The notes below the pieces were generated by a model. It was not told the DNA's origin. It saw nothing but the letters and a program-made list of their open reading frames with translations, and did no database searches. The position numbers and the translations under genes are program-made. 64,000 nt of DNA from Leucothrix pacifica (lineage in GTDB: Bacteria; Pseudomonadota; Gammaproteobacteria; Thiotrichales; Thiotrichaceae): assembly GCF_003172875.1 (NCBI RefSeq), contig NZ_QGKM01000004.1, positions 62,001-126,000 on the forward strand, given 5' to 3'. Below are positions 9,842-23,400 of the stretch, one piece after another. Each line of letters begins with the position of its first letter. Within the stretch, counting starts at the first letter, position 1.

Positions 9842-10387
9842 ATGCCAAAAAAGTTTTTTAAACGATACTCCCCCGACCCGAAGCGGATTAAAGAGACGCC
9901 CGGTCTAGGTTTTCTTGGAAGTCGGCTACACCAACCAAGCCTCTGGCATTTTAACCGCCACTCAGTATCCAGAGCGTTTGCTATCGGGCTGTTTTGCACC
10001 TGGATTCCATTTCCATTTCAGTCAGTGATCGCTGCCTTCGGTGCTTTGTATTTTCGTGCAAACCTGGCCTTATCCGTCGCCTTGGTGTTTGTCACCAATC
10101 CGATAACGATTCCACCTATGTTTTACTTTGCCTACCGGCTAGGCAGTCTGATATTGGGTGGAAAAGAAGAAAAAATAGACATTGAATTAAGCCTGGAATG
10201 GCTGGTGAATAGTCTGGGACAAATCTGGCAACCGTTGTTTCTGGGCAGCTTTTTACTGGCGTTATTTTCCTCGATGCTGGGCTACCTGGTCGTTCAATTT
10301 ATCTGGCGCTACAATATTCGTAAACAACAAAACAGCCGCTCAACACGCGCAATCAACAACAAATCAAAAGCGGACGAAGTCAGCTAG
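9842..10387 (+). CDS. DUF2062 membrane protein
   Basis: A 181-residue protein with a basic N-terminus and about three hydrophobic helices (about 58-78, 80-105 and 135-160). The block FAIGLFCTWIPFPFQSVIAAF followed by NPITIPPMFYFAYRLG is the DUF2062 signature. The molecular role is unknown. It lies divergent to comEC and convergent with the lol genes. Confidence 0.82.
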   Translation: MPKKFFKRYSPDPKRIKETPGLGFLGSRLHQPSLWHFNRHSVSRAFAIGLFCTWIPFPFQSVIAAFGALYFRANLALSVALVFVTNPITIPPMFYFAYRLGSLILGGKEEKIDIELSLEWLVNSLGQIWQPLFLGSFLLALFSSMLGYLVVQFIWRYNIRKQQNSRSTRAINNKSKADEVS

Positions 10388-10424
10388 TAACTCCGCCACT
10401 GCATACAAACCTTGCTACAGAGAC

Positions 10425-11162
10425 TTAAGCGCTGACCAGCGTCTCATCTGCACGGTGGTGACCAACAGTGATTTCACTGAGATGACCATCCACCAAACTG
10501 AACTGCCGATCCATCTTTTCAGCGAGCTGTAAATCATGCGTGACAATGATGAAGGCTGTCTGCAAATCATCATTCAACTCTTGCATCAAGCTAAATACTT
10601 GCAATGCTGTTTTCTGATCCAGATTACCTGTTGGTTCATCAGCGAGAATCGCAGCGGGTCGGGTGACTAGTGCACGAGCAATCGCGGCACGCTGGCGTTC
10701 ACCACCTGATAACTGTCCTGGCTTATGTTGTAAGCGTGATCCCAGCCCTACTTTAACCAGAATCTCAGTCGCCTGCCTGGTCGCATCAGCCACTTCTAAA
10801 CCACGAATCAACAGTGGCATCGCTACATTTTCTAATGCAGTGAACTCAGCCAATAGGTGATGGAACTGGTAAATAAACCCCATGGACTGGTTTCTTAACT
10901 TACCGCGATCCGCATCAGATAAGTTAGCCATGTTGTTACCCAACACAGTTACTGCGCCCTGACTTGGTAAATCCAGACCACCCAGTAGATGCAATAAGGT
11001 ACTTTTACCGCTTCCGGAGCTACCAACAATCGCAACTTTCTCTCCGGCTTTGATATCCAGATCAATACCCTTTAGTACCTCAACGTCCAGTTTGCCTTCC
11101 ATAAAGCGCTTGCGCAAACCCTGACAAGAAATAACAGTATTATTTTCACTCATTTTATTCAT
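10425..11162 (-). CDS. lolD: Lipoprotein-releasing ABC transporter ATPase LolD
   Basis: A 245-residue ABC ATPase that powers release of outer-membrane lipoproteins from the inner membrane to LolA. Visible motifs: Walker A GSSGSGKS (about 46-53), signature [15 protein letters not shown] (about 150-164), Walker [14 protein letters not shown], and the switch His in IIVTHD. The start overlaps the upstream permease by 8 bp; a second Met three codons in is an alternative start. Confidence 0.93.
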   Translation of the reverse strand: MNKMSENNTVISCQGLRKRFMEGKLDVEVLKGIDLDIKAGEKVAIVGSSGSGKSTLLHLLGGLDLPSQGAVTVLGNNMANLSDADRGKLRNQSMGFIYQFHHLLAEFTALENVAMPLLIRGLEVADATRQATEILVKVGLGSRLQHKPGQLSGGERQRAAIARALVTRPAAILADEPTGNLDQKTALQVFSLMQELNDDLQTAFIIVTHDLQLAEKMDRQFSLVDGHLSEITVGHHRADETLVSA

Positions 11163-12405
11163 ACCTTAATGCTTCGGCAGGTTGTACTCTGGAGGCTTTC
11201 CAGGAAGGATAAAGCGTTGCCAACATAGACAACACCAATGCAGCGATGGCAATCAATGCCACATCAGAAAAACGAACCACAGATTCTAATGTGCTGATGC
11301 CATAGACATCTTCTGAGATAAAGTTGACGTTAAAGATCCGCTCAAGAAATGGCACAATGACATCAACGTTTACAGCCAATAACACGCCGAATATCACCCC
11401 TAAAATAGTGCCGATCACACCAATCAATGTGCCCTGAACCATAAACACTTTCATCACATTGCGTGGCGTCATACCTAATGTGCGGAATATAGCGATGTCA
11501 GACCCTTTATCAGTCACTACCATGACCAGTGTCGAAACCAGATTAAACGCCGCTACTGCGATAATCAGTCCTAATAAAAAGAACATCATGGTCTTTTGTA
11601 GCTGAATGGCTTTGAAGAAGTTTTCGTTTTGGCGTGTCCAGTCACTCACCCAGTAATCTGTGCCGGAGGTTGCCGCGACCTGGTCACTCACAACACGTGA
11701 CTTATACAAGTCATTCAGACGTAAACGCACACCGGTAACCTGATCACCCATCTCAAACAAGGAAGCGGCATCCTCCATATGAACGAATACCGTGCCCTGA
11801 TCATATTGCTGCAGGTCAACCCGGAAAATACCTGTTATATTGAACTGCTTCAGAATCGGGATTTCACCCAAATCCGCACCAGCAGTGGGCGTCAACAAGG
11901 TCACACTATCACCGACATCGACTTTAAGTGACTCAGCAAGCTTCACACCAAGAATAATATTATTCTCGCCAGCGACCAGTTGATCAAAACTGCCTTTGCC
12001 TTCCATCATGTGCTGACTGACATTACCGGTTTGCTTTTCAAACTCAGGCAATACACCTTCTAAAATCGCACCCTGAACACTGCCACCTTCGTTCAGCATC
12101 ACCTGCTTTTCAACAAACGGCGCAGCTGCAACAACGTGCTCTAGCTTGAGTAATTCTTCGCGACGTTGCTGCCAGTTAGCCACTTGGGCATCGGTCTCTG
12201 ACACTGTGACATGCGACAGCACACCCAGAATCCGGTCGCGCATGGCTTGTTCAAAACCATTCATTACCGACAGCACCGTAATCAATACAATCACACCCAG
12301 TGCGATACCGATCATCGAAGCAAATGAAATAAAGGAGACAAAGCTTTTTTCGCGGCGCGCTCGGGTATAGCGTAAGCCAATGGCCGCTTCTAAGGGTTGA
12401 AACAT
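11155..12405 (-). CDS. Lipoprotein-releasing ABC permease, LolC/LolE family (second copy)
   Basis: A 416-residue inner-membrane permease with one N-terminal helix, a large periplasmic domain (about 50-260) and three C-terminal helices, as in LolC and LolE. The N-terminal block [22 protein letters not shown] and the C-terminal end QPAEALRYE are typical. The start overlaps the stop of the upstream paralogue as TAATG, so the pair is translationally coupled. LolC cannot be told from LolE by eye. Confidence 0.9.
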   Translation of the reverse strand: MFQPLEAAIGLRYTRARREKSFVSFISFASMIGIALGVIVLITVLSVMNGFEQAMRDRILGVLSHVTVSETDAQVANWQQRREELLKLEHVVAAAPFVEKQVMLNEGGSVQGAILEGVLPEFEKQTGNVSQHMMEGKGSFDQLVAGENNIILGVKLAESLKVDVGDSVTLLTPTAGADLGEIPILKQFNITGIFRVDLQQYDQGTVFVHMEDAASLFEMGDQVTGVRLRLNDLYKSRVVSDQVAATSGTDYWVSDWTRQNENFFKAIQLQKTMMFFLLGLIIAVAAFNLVSTLVMVVTDKGSDIAIFRTLGMTPRNVMKVFMVQGTLIGVIGTILGVIFGVLLAVNVDVIVPFLERIFNVNFISEDVYGISTLESVVRFSDVALIAIAALVLSMLATLYPSWKASRVQPAEALRYE

Positions 12406-13652
12406 TATTCGTACCTCAGTGATTCAGCGGGTTGAACGGCTGCCGCGCGGTTCGCCGGATAAATGGTTGCCAAAACTGCCAGCACTAATGCCGCGACAGT
12501 AATCATCCAAACATCTGACATATGTAACTCAGACGGCACTTTGGAAATGTAGAAGATATCTTCGGGGAATATTTTGGCACCAAAGAAATCCTCAAGCGCC
12601 GGAATAATCGTTTCAAGATTACCCGCCAGTAAGACACCACCAATCGCTCCTAAAATCGCACCGGATACTCCGATAATACTGCCCTGAATCATGAATATTT
12701 TTTTGATGGAATTCGGTGAAATACCCAGTGTTCTGAGAATCGCAATATCCGCCTGTTTATCATTCACGACCATCACCAATGATGAAACCAGATTAAACGC
12801 AGCAACCACCACGATTAATAACAGGATAAAGAACATCATGGTCTTCTCCATACGGATCGCGCTAAAGAAGGTTTTGTTATCCCGTCCCCAATCGCTGACT
12901 TTGACCTCATCACCCAGCTCATTTTGCAAGGTATTGGCAACGGATTGGGCTTCAAACAGATCATCCAAACGAATGCGCAAGCCGCTGACCTGCCCTTTCA
13001 TCTTAAACAATCGGGCTGCATCATCCATATGAATAAACGCCGTGGAACTGTCATAGTCGCGCATATTCATTTTATAGATAGCGCTGACAGTGAATCGCTT
13101 CATGCGTGGCAATACACCGGCGGGCGTGACTTTAGCGGATGGTGTAATCACCGTGACCTTATCGCCAATAAACGCACCAATCGAATTAGCCAGCTCTCGC
13201 CCAATCGCAATCATATACTCACGGTCAGCAAAGGTATCCAGACTACCGTCCAACATATTCTCTTCTAACTTGCTGACTGCACTTTGTCTTTCCGGCTGAA
13301 TACCCTGCATTAATACGCCACGCACTTCACCATTGGCGCTGATCATGACTTGCTGCTGGATGTATGGCGCGATGCCCTCAACCTGATTATTGGTCGCTAA
13401 TTGCTGGTCTAACGCCTGCCAGCTGCTTAATTTACCATCTGTCCCTGAAACCGTGACATGAGAAACCATGCCCAGTATTCTTTCCCGTAGTTCTTTCTCA
13501 AACCCATTCATCACAGAAAGAACCGTGATCAGTGCTAATACCCCAATCATAATCCCTAGCATTGACGCTAACGAGATAAAAGAAATGTAGTGATTCTTGT
13601 GTTTGGATCGCGTATATCGCAAACCAATAAATAATTCTAATGGTTTAAACAT
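12405..13652 (-). CDS. Lipoprotein-releasing ABC permease, LolC/LolE family (first copy)
   Basis: A 415-residue paralogue of the next gene, with the same layout (one helix, periplasmic domain, three helices) and the same ends (FISLASMLGIMIGVLALITV near the N-terminus; QPAESLRYE at the C-terminus). It is first in the operon, and lolD is third. E. coli has lolC-lolD-lolE instead, so here the permeases are adjacent. The two products probably form a heterodimer with a LolD dimer. Confidence 0.9.
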   Translation of the reverse strand: MFKPLELFIGLRYTRSKHKNHYISFISLASMLGIMIGVLALITVLSVMNGFEKELRERILGMVSHVTVSGTDGKLSSWQALDQQLATNNQVEGIAPYIQQQVMISANGEVRGVLMQGIQPERQSAVSKLEENMLDGSLDTFADREYMIAIGRELANSIGAFIGDKVTVITPSAKVTPAGVLPRMKRFTVSAIYKMNMRDYDSSTAFIHMDDAARLFKMKGQVSGLRIRLDDLFEAQSVANTLQNELGDEVKVSDWGRDNKTFFSAIRMEKTMMFFILLLIVVVAAFNLVSSLVMVVNDKQADIAILRTLGISPNSIKKIFMIQGSIIGVSGAILGAIGGVLLAGNLETIIPALEDFFGAKIFPEDIFYISKVPSELHMSDVWMITVAALVLAVLATIYPANRAAAVQPAESLRYE

Positions 13653-13720
13653 ATCGCATCTTATTGTTTATCACAGGCACTTTTATACCAACTAAAATAA
13701 TGAGTAATCTGGTGAACACC

Positions 13721-14026
13721 ATGAAACTTAATCCTTTATTGCTGACTGCATCATTAACCATTTTGTCGTTATTATCAGCATCGAACATAGCACAAGCCGA
13801 AATTCTAAAGATTGACGGACAGGCTAAAGTCATCACAAAAGCCGATACACCGCGTCGTGGCGTCTCCATGAAATCAGTCAAAGCGAAATACGGAAGCGCT
13901 AAAAAAATCACTACTTCCAAAGGAAAAGTCAGCCGCAAACACCCACGAATTACTCGCTGGAACTATGGTAACTTCTCAGTTTACTTCGAAAACAAACATG
14001 TGGTTCATACGGTGGTGCATCGCTAA
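13721..14026 (+). CDS. Small secreted protein, SmpA/OmlA-like fold suspected
   Basis: About 101 residues from the ATG at 13721, which is preceded by GGTG; the frame is open further upstream, but this Met begins a clear signal peptide (KLNPLLLTASLTILSLLSAS, cleavage near AQA). The mature part carries RRGVSMKSVKAKYG, ITRWNYGNFSVYFENKHVVH and a short basic end. That pattern resembles small periplasmic proteins of gammaproteobacteria with a BamE/SmpA-like beta fold. Function unknown. It ends about 160 bp before the CRISPR array. Confidence 0.7.
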   Translation: MKLNPLLLTASLTILSLLSASNIAQAEILKIDGQAKVITKADTPRRGVSMKSVKAKYGSAKKITTSKGKVSRKHPRITRWNYGNFSVYFENKHVVHTVVHR

Positions 14027-14185
14027 TAGATGAGTTTCTACTGGCGTGTGGCAGTTTACTGACAGGGCGTGATTAAGTCAGCTATTATTTTTGTAACTAG
14101 TAGCTTAGCTATTCTTCATACGGCAACAGCTCGATAATTGAGTATGTATCCAAGGTCGAAAGTATTTCGAACCAGCATCTTTTTT

Positions 14186-17100
14186 AGGTTCATCCCCATG
14201 CCTATGGGGAACACCACAGCTACCGAAGTTCGTACCACACGATGGCCGGTTCATCCCCATGCCTATGGGGAACACGCTGCTAGGATTTTACGAGTGAATC
14301 CGTCAAGCGGTTCATCCCCATGCCTATGGGGAACACTCTGCCGTTGCCATGGCCAACTGTAGCACTGGCGGTTCATCCCCATGCCTATGGGGAACACTTC
14401 AAGAAACGCACGTTTATTAAGCAATGTGGCGGTTCATCCCCATGCCTATGGGGAACACAAGCGCCGCCTGTTTAAAGACGTTCCGGAAGTCGGTTCATCC
14501 CCATGCCTATGGGGAACACTGCCGCAACGTCAACAACGCCAGCCCACCATTCGGTTCATCCCCATGCCTATGGGGAACACTTTTGGCATCAGCCTGCGCT
14601 GATGTGTAGCCACGGTTCATCCCCATGCCTATGGGGAACACGTCCAAGCCAAGCTTTTCGATTACATCCTTTGCGGTTCATCCCCATGCCTATGGGGAAC
14701 ACATACACCTGAAGCCAAGCTAGCTGCGATGAATCGGTTCATCCCCATGCCTATGGGGAACACACTAGCCAGACTCTCTGAAATAGTGGCGCGGCCGGTT
14801 CATCCCCATGCCTATGGGGAACACAGAAGCTTTCAGACTGCTAATTGCTGGTAAGACGGTTCATCCCCATGCCTATGGGGAACACTGAATCACTACCGCT
14901 TCTTCGCCGGCTGGTGTCGGTTCATCCCCATGCCTATGGGGAACACATACATGAACCCGGAGATACCCATCGTGTCTGCGGTTCATCCCCATGCCTATGG
15001 GGAACACTTAAGAATAAGTCATATTATAAGTCAATTAGACGGTTCATCCCCATGCCTATGGGGAACACGAAGGAACGCGTTATAAACACGCCATTCAATC
15101 CGGTTCATCCCCATGCCTATGGGGAACACCACTCCTTAGGGAACGGGCTGCCCTCAGAAAACGGTTCATCCCCATGCCTATGGCGAACACAATTACAAGC
15201 TGCTAGGATTTATTAATTAAAGCGGTTCATCCCCATGCCTATGGGGAACACATAGTCGTTTATGGCTTTACCGATTGTCATAACGGTTCATCCCCATGCC
15301 TATGGGGAACACACATAGCGTTCGATCATCTGATCCAGCATATCCGGTTCATCCCCATGCCTATGGGGAACACCCGGAGTTGTTGTTCACCGGAATAATC
15401 ATTGACGGTTCATCCCCATGCCTATGGGGAACACTTATCCTGATTACTTAACGCAGCCTTTTACTGCGGTTCATCCCCATGCCTATGGGGAACACCCTCT
15501 TTAACGGGTGAGACTTCTTCTATCAGGCGGTTCATCCCCATGCCTATGGGGAACACATACTGATGCGCAAGTTGATGAGATTCAGGCGCGGTTCATCCCC
15601 ATGCCTATGGGGAACACTTGGATAAATGCACGAATTGATGCGTCAACAGCGGTTCATCCCCATGCCTATGGGGAACACTGCAGCTGGCACCGTTCTGGGG
15701 CTGGATATTCCGGTTCATCCCCATGCCTATGGGGAACACGTCGATGAGTGCTTGCTTGCTGCGCTCAAAGTCGGTTCATCCCCATGCCTATGGGGAACAC
15801 ACGGCTTTTCAAAAGTCATGCTGGGCGGTAACCGGTTCATCCCCATGCCTATGGGGAACACCACTTAGAATGGGTTTATAGGTCAGGCGAAAGCGGTTCA
15901 TCCCCATGCCTATGGGGAACACGTTGGCGCTGGTACTGGCGGAGTGCCACCACCCGGTTCATCCCCATGCCTATGGGGAACACCTGCAGCGCACTTGATT
16001 GGTAGCCCGACGGTGCGGTTCATCCCCATGCCTATGGGGAACACTGACAGCCGCGGCATTGTGGTGTATAGCGCGCCGGTTCATCCCCATGCCTATGGGG
16101 AACACACTTACGTGTGGCGTCAACTGCTTCAGGGATTCGGTTCATCCCCATGCCTATGGGGAACACATATGCTTGATAATGTAATCTCTCTCTCCTACCG
16201 GTTCATCCCCATGCCTATGGGGAACACTTGATAATGACTCCGGTGTTGACAGCGTGTCGCGGTTCATCCCCATGCCTATGGGGAACACACGGGTGATTCT
16301 TCCAGTATCTCTTTGAGGGGCGGTTCATCCCCATGCCTATGGGGAACACGGCACCTGCAATCGCGCGCTTGTTGGCGGTAACGGTTCATCCCCATGCCTA
16401 TGGGGAACACCTAACACCAATGCACGCATGCGCGCCTTATACCGGTTCATCCCCATGCCTATGGGGAACACAGTCTTTAAAGCTGACCTGTTGGTTCGTT
16501 TGCCGGTTCATCCCCATGCCTATGGGGAACACTCCACCGTTCGTAGCGCTTAAAGCTGAGATACCGGTTCATCCCCATGCCTATGGGGAACACGACTAAT
16601 GGCAGCGTACCCGGTTGGGATACGACGGTTCATCCCCATGCCTATGGGGAACACGACTAATGGCAGCGTACCCGGTTGGGATACGACGGTTCATCCCCAT
16701 GCCTATGGGGAACACTAGTAGCGTCGGTTTCTTCTCCGCGTTTAGCACGGTTCATCCCCATGCCTATGGGGAACACTCGCCCTGCTGATATCTGGCAGGC
16801 ATGACGTGCGGTTCATCCCCATGCCTATGGGGAACACTGCGATTGTTCGGGTTATCTAATCCACCATTACGGTTCATCCCCATGCCTATGGGGAACACTA
16901 TAGGGGAATGAAACAAGTGACCCAGACCGACGGTTCATCCCCATGCCTATGGGGAACACGACCAATGGCTACCAGACGGATTCAAAGCTGCCGGTTCATC
17001 CCCATGCCTATGGGGAACACAGCGGGTTATCCTCCTGGGTCAATGGCAATGGCGGTTCATCCCCATGCCTATGGGGAACACCGCAGCACTCATGTTTGCG

Positions 17101-20100
17101 TCAAACAGTTCTCCGGTTCATCCCCATGCCTATGGGGAACACTCATTTAGCAGTTCTACAAGCGTATCAGCACCCGGTTCATCCCCATGCCTATGGGGAA
17201 CACTTATGGGTGCGATAGTTAATAAATCCTAACAGCGGTTCATCCCCATGCCTATGGGGAACACAAAACATTAATAATAGATTTTCTGAAATCTCACGGT
17301 TCATCCCCATGCCTATGGGGAACACTAAATTCCTCATGCTCCGAAAATAAATACATACGGTTCATCCCCATGCCTATGGGGAACACTAAATACGGGTCAA
17401 TATCCGTGATCGTGCGAGAGGTTCATCCCCATGCCTATGGGGAACACCTGCGCCACGCCAGTGCCCGCATCTATAACGACGGTTCATCCCCATGCCTATG
17501 GGGAACACTTTGGGAGCCAGTGCTTTGTAGTGTTTACTGGCGGTTCATCCCCATGCCTATGGGGAACACGGGACTGGTGTGACCAGCGATCCACTCGCTG
17601 GCGGTTCATCCCCATGCCTATGGGGAACACTTTTCGAACCATGAGCGCGCTCTGCGGGTATTCGGTTCATCCCCATGCCTATGGGGAACACGCGCTTCAT
17701 CAGAATCAAACTCATGTTCACGTCGGTTCATCCCCATGCCTATGGGGAACACGGTATCAAAGTCAAAAATGTCTGGGTTATTCCCGGTTCATCCCCATGC
17801 CTATGGGGAACACGTCTCCATTGCTAACTCAATTTGATCCAGTGCCGGTTCATCCCCATGCCTATGGGGAACACTAAGATACAGCAAGATGAACTTGCGG
17901 ATGATACGGTTCATCCCCATGCCTATGGGGAACACTAATTACAATTATTTTTTAGGGAAAACAGACACGGTTCATCCCCATGCCTATGGGGAACACATAT
18001 TCAGTGCGCTTTGGCTTTGCTGGTTCTCCGGTTCATCCCCATGCCTATGGGGAACACGATGCCTTCCTTTCTGATCCATCTGGTGATTACGGTTCATCCC
18101 CATGCCTATGGGGAACACTCTATAAAGACAAATAAATATTTATCTTTGGTCGGTTCATCCCCATGCCTATGGGGAACACTTCTCCGTCGCTTGGTCCGGC
18201 TAGCAAAGGATCGGTTCATCCCCATGCCTATGGGGAACACAACTTCACCGGCTGCGCCAATGAGTGTTTTAACGGTTCATCCCCATGCCTATGGGGAACA
18301 CACAGCGACGCCAGCGCATGGCACGGTAGCAGCCGGTTCATCCCCATGCCTATGGGGAACACGCTGCGGTTGGGTACGCGATTAAACCCATTGGCGGTTC
18401 ATCCCCATGCCTATGGGGAACACAGCTTGGGTGGCGACAGTCAAGAGCTTGAAAACGGTTCATCCCCATGCCTATGGGGAACACGCATCAAGCCAAGCCA
18501 TTTCAGATGCGTTGGGCGGTTCATCCCCATGCCTATGGGGAACACCGAAGGCCATTGCGATTTCTTCGTTGTACCAGCGGTTCATCCCCATGCCTATGGG
18601 GAACACGAATGCCTGGCACTGCGGTGTCCGGTCGGGATCGGTTCATCCCCATGCCTATGGGGAACACCCAGGTTAGCGGTATATCCCAGTGAACGAGTTC
18701 GGTTCATCCCCATGCCTATGGGGAACACATAACCGGAGAATGTGCCTGCGTCGTCAACTGCGGTTCATCCCCATGCCTATGGGGAACACCTTCAATGCAG
18801 CTGTTGCCGCTTTTTCGTTAGCGGTTCATCCCCATGCCTATGGGGAACACGCTTTTATAGTCGCCTTTTTTTATGCGTTGTTCGGTTCATCCCCATGCCT
18901 ATGGGGAACACGCGATCTACACCTACCGACAAGAGCTGATCGACGGTTCATCCCCATGCCTATGGGGAACACCATACTCAATACTGTTGTCAAAATGAAA
19001 AGCACGGTTCATCCCCATGCCTATGGGGAACACATGTCGCCTCGTAAAATGCTGTTGAAGTTAAACGGTTCATCCCCATGCCTATGGGGAACACAAAAAG
19101 GCCACGTCGTGCGCTAACACCGTGACCGGTTCATCCCCATGCCTATGGGGAACACGTCCCTGCCGATGACGTTCGAAGCGTGGGAGCCGGTTCATCCCCA
19201 TGCCTATGGGGAACACCGTTTTTAGCGTCAAAGCAATCAGATGGACAGCGGTTCATCCCCATGCCTATGGGGAACACGGCTGATTACGGTCTCAGTAATC
19301 AGACGATCACGGTTCATCCCCATGCCTATGGGGAACACAAGTAACGAGCCAGTGGTTGGTGAGGAGGCGGCGGTTCATCCCCATGCCTATGGGGAACACC
19401 TGCTGAAGTTGGAAGGGGAGTATATCCCCAACGGTTCATCCCCATGCCTATGGGGAACACTTGATTGTTGACCGTGGTAATTGTGTTTTTTTCGGTTCAT
19501 CCCCATGCCTATGGGGAACACGACGGTCGTTGACATGGAGCCGTCGAACTCGTCGGTTCATCCCCATGCCTATGGGGAACACAGTGCATATACGATTCCA
19601 TGCTCACGGCGAACCGGTTCATCCCCATGCCTATGGGGAACACCGTACTGGGTGGCCTCATGATGGATAATGAGGCGGTTCATCCCCATGCCTATGGGGA
19701 ACACATACGCATCAAAGATGTTATGCGTCAAACAGACGGTTCATCCCCATGCCTATGGGGAACACGAAGAGCTACCCAATCAAGAAAAAAAATTCTTCGG
19801 TTCATCCCCATGCCTATGGGGAACACGCCACCAGGGCGAGCGCCGTTTTTGAACAGGACGGTTCATCCCCATGCCTATGGGGAACACGTGTCTTTTGCTC
19901 GCTTAGGGTTGGGCATTGGCGGTTCATCCCCATGCCTATGGGGAACACGTTGCGATCATAAATGCGACTGACTGAGTCGGCGGTTCATCCCCATGCCTAT
20001 GGGGAACACACTAATGCCGCTCGTTTGTAGTCGCGTACTGCCGGTTCATCCCCATGCCTATGGGGAACACATTAGCATTCACATTCGCAATGTAGTCATC

Positions 20101-22084
20101 AACGGTTCATCCCCATGCCTATGGGGAACACATGATTGACAGCTTAAAGAACTCGTTCAGCGGCGGTTCATCCCCATGCCTATGGGGAACACCATCATGG
20201 CATCAAACAAATCATCCCCAATGTCGGTTCATCCCCATGCCTATGGGGAACACTCAATCAGCTTTGCTTCAAACATTCTCTGCGCCGGTTCATCCCCATG
20301 CCTATGGGGAACACCCGTTCCACCAGTTCAACACCTTTTTACCCAGCGGTTCATCCCCATGCCTATGGGGAACACTTCAGGCTGATGTTATTCCACCAGT
20401 TAACGAACGGTTCATCCCCATGCCTATGGGGAACACCTGAGGATAGGGCGGTTTGATCAGCGTTGACACGGTTCATCCCCATGCCTATGGGGAACACCTA
20501 GCGTGCACCAGTCTTATTGGCCTGTATGCCGGTTCATCCCCATGCCTATGGGGAACACAAGCACTTCAACAAGCAGGTATTAGTGTCACGCGGTTCATCC
20601 CCATGCCTATGGGGAACACATCCAATAGATAACCTTACATCCATACGCTCACGGTTCATCCCCATGCCTATGGGGAACACTGGCAGGAGCTTACAAAAAA
20701 CTCATTGTTGTACGGTTCATCCCCATGCCTATGGGGAACACTTCATATCTTCAACTAAATCAAAACTGATTTTCGGTTCATCCCCATGCCTATGGGGAAC
20801 ACGACGCATTGCACGGCATAAGCAGACTAAAGAACGGTTCATCCCCATGCCTATGGGGAACACTTCCCAGTACCATGACCAGACGATACCGATACCGGTT
20901 CATCCCCATGCCTATGGGGAACACCAGAATGCTGAGATTAAGCAGGCGTTTCAGAACGGTTCATCCCCATGCCTATGGGGAACACAAGCGTCCGGTCATT
21001 TAAATGCCAAACGAAGACGGTTCATCCCCATGCCTATGGGGAACACACCCAATGAGCCGTAAGCCGTAGCAAGCTCACCGGTTCATCCCCATGCCTATGG
21101 GGAACACTGTCGTTCAATATTTATAACTGTTGGATTAAGCGGTTCATCCCCATGCCTATGGGGAACACTTATAACAAGGAGATTCTTTTCCCTGACTAGT
21201 CGGTTCATCCCCATGCCTATGGGGAACACATAATCGCATCTACCGAACCATCCGGTATTTCCGGTTCATCCCCATGCCTATGGGGAACACTTTCTGGTAC
21301 GCGCTTTAAGGCTCCTGACTTGCGGTTCATCCCCATGCCTATGGGGAACACTCATGCCTGACAATGGATTACCGCTAAACCTGCGGTTCATCCCCATGCC
21401 TATGGGGAACACTCTGGATTCAGCATGCCCCAAGATGATTTCAACGGTTCATCCCCATGCCTATGGGGAACACGACAGCGCTCGGCCCAACTTTCACCTG
21501 GGCGCACGGTTCATCCCCATGCCTATGGGGAACACCCTCTGGCAACACCGCAAACCGTTTCATGAATCGGTTCATCCCCATGCCTATGGGGAACACTTGT
21601 CTTATTGGCGTTGTAAGTAGACCGATTGCGGTTCATCCCCATGCCTATGGGGAACACATAAAGAATACCAGGATGCAATGGCATCTTATCGGTTCATCCC
21701 CATGCCTATGGGGAACACTGCGACTCTTAGACTTGGCCTACCGCTGCGTTCGGTTCATCCCCATGCCTATGGGGAACACAGCCGCAGCTCGCTCGAAGAA
21801 GCAGACACACACGGTTCATCCCCATGCCTATGGGGAACACTGACACATCGTTACAACGCCGCACTGCATAGTCGGTTCATCCCCATGCCTATGGGGAACA
21901 CAGCGGCTGCCGTGGCTTCGATACCCGCCCAAACGGTTCATCCCCATGCCTATGGGGAACACCCTTGCTCGATGTAAGTTGCCACCCAGACCGGCGGTTC
22001 ATCCCCATGCCTATGGGGAACACGTTAATCCCGCAGGGGGCGTGCCCAGAAGGGGCGGTTCATCCCCATGCCTATGGGGAACAC
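14186..22084 (-). CRISPR. Type I-E CRISPR array, 130 repeats and 129 spacers
   Basis: The period is 61 bp: 29-nt repeats and 32-nt spacers. On the transcribed (minus) strand each repeat begins GTGTTCCCC and ends GGGGATGAACCG, with a 7-bp stem TCCCCAT/ATGGGGA; this is the canonical I-E repeat with an ATGAACCG handle. Repeat starts checked at several points fit 14186+61k exactly up to 21445. One 33-nt spacer (21474-21506) shifts the rest by 1. The leader and cas2 lie at the high-coordinate end, so the newest spacers are near 22055 and the oldest near 14215. Variants seen: first and 54th repeats with a changed terminal base (14186, 17419), and the 17th repeat with a stem change at 15184. The short HPHAYGEH-type ORFs across the array are repeat artefacts. 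Confidence 0.99.
16565..16715 (-). repeat. Tandem duplication of a repeat-spacer unit in the array
   Basis: The spacer at 16594-16625 is identical to the spacer at 16655-16686 (both begin GACTAATGGC and end GGGATACGA on the plus strand), separated by one normal repeat. This is a single-unit duplication by recombination between repeats or replication slippage. Confidence 0.97.
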
Positions 22085-22166
22085 ACCAATTCTAAATCAT
22101 TGGTTTAAATAAGAAAAACAGAACCCAGAAATTCTACCGACTAAATTGCTTAAATATTCCACTTTA
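22085..22166 (-). promoter_or_regulatory. CRISPR leader with IHF-like site
   Basis: An 82-bp AT-rich interval lies between the leader-proximal repeat and the cas2 stop. On the minus strand AACCAATGATTTA (plus-strand 22093-22105) matches the IHF consensus WATCAANNNNTTR at all but one defined position. It sits 9-21 bp from the repeat, close to where IHF bends the E. coli I-E leader for Cas1-Cas2 integration. A TAGAAT -10-like hexamer lies further upstream. The leader role follows from position; the IHF site is inference. Confidence 0.65.
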
Positions 22167-23397
<1,231 letters not shown>

Positions 23398-23400
23398 GAG

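Noticed and set aside
13645-13938. 97-codon minus-strand ORF opposite the small secreted protein
   Set aside because: Antisense shadow; the plus-strand frame has a signal peptide and Shine-Dalgarno.
14276-15222. 13-nt identity (GCTGCTAGGATTT) shared by the spacers at 14276 and 15191
   Set aside because: Too short in 129 spacers to claim common origin; the rest of the two spacers differs.
14186-22084. Many overlapping ORFs encoding [16 protein letters not shown] and FIPMPMGNT repeats
   Set aside because: They are the 29-nt CRISPR repeat read in three frames; the 61-nt period makes frames rotate. Not genes.
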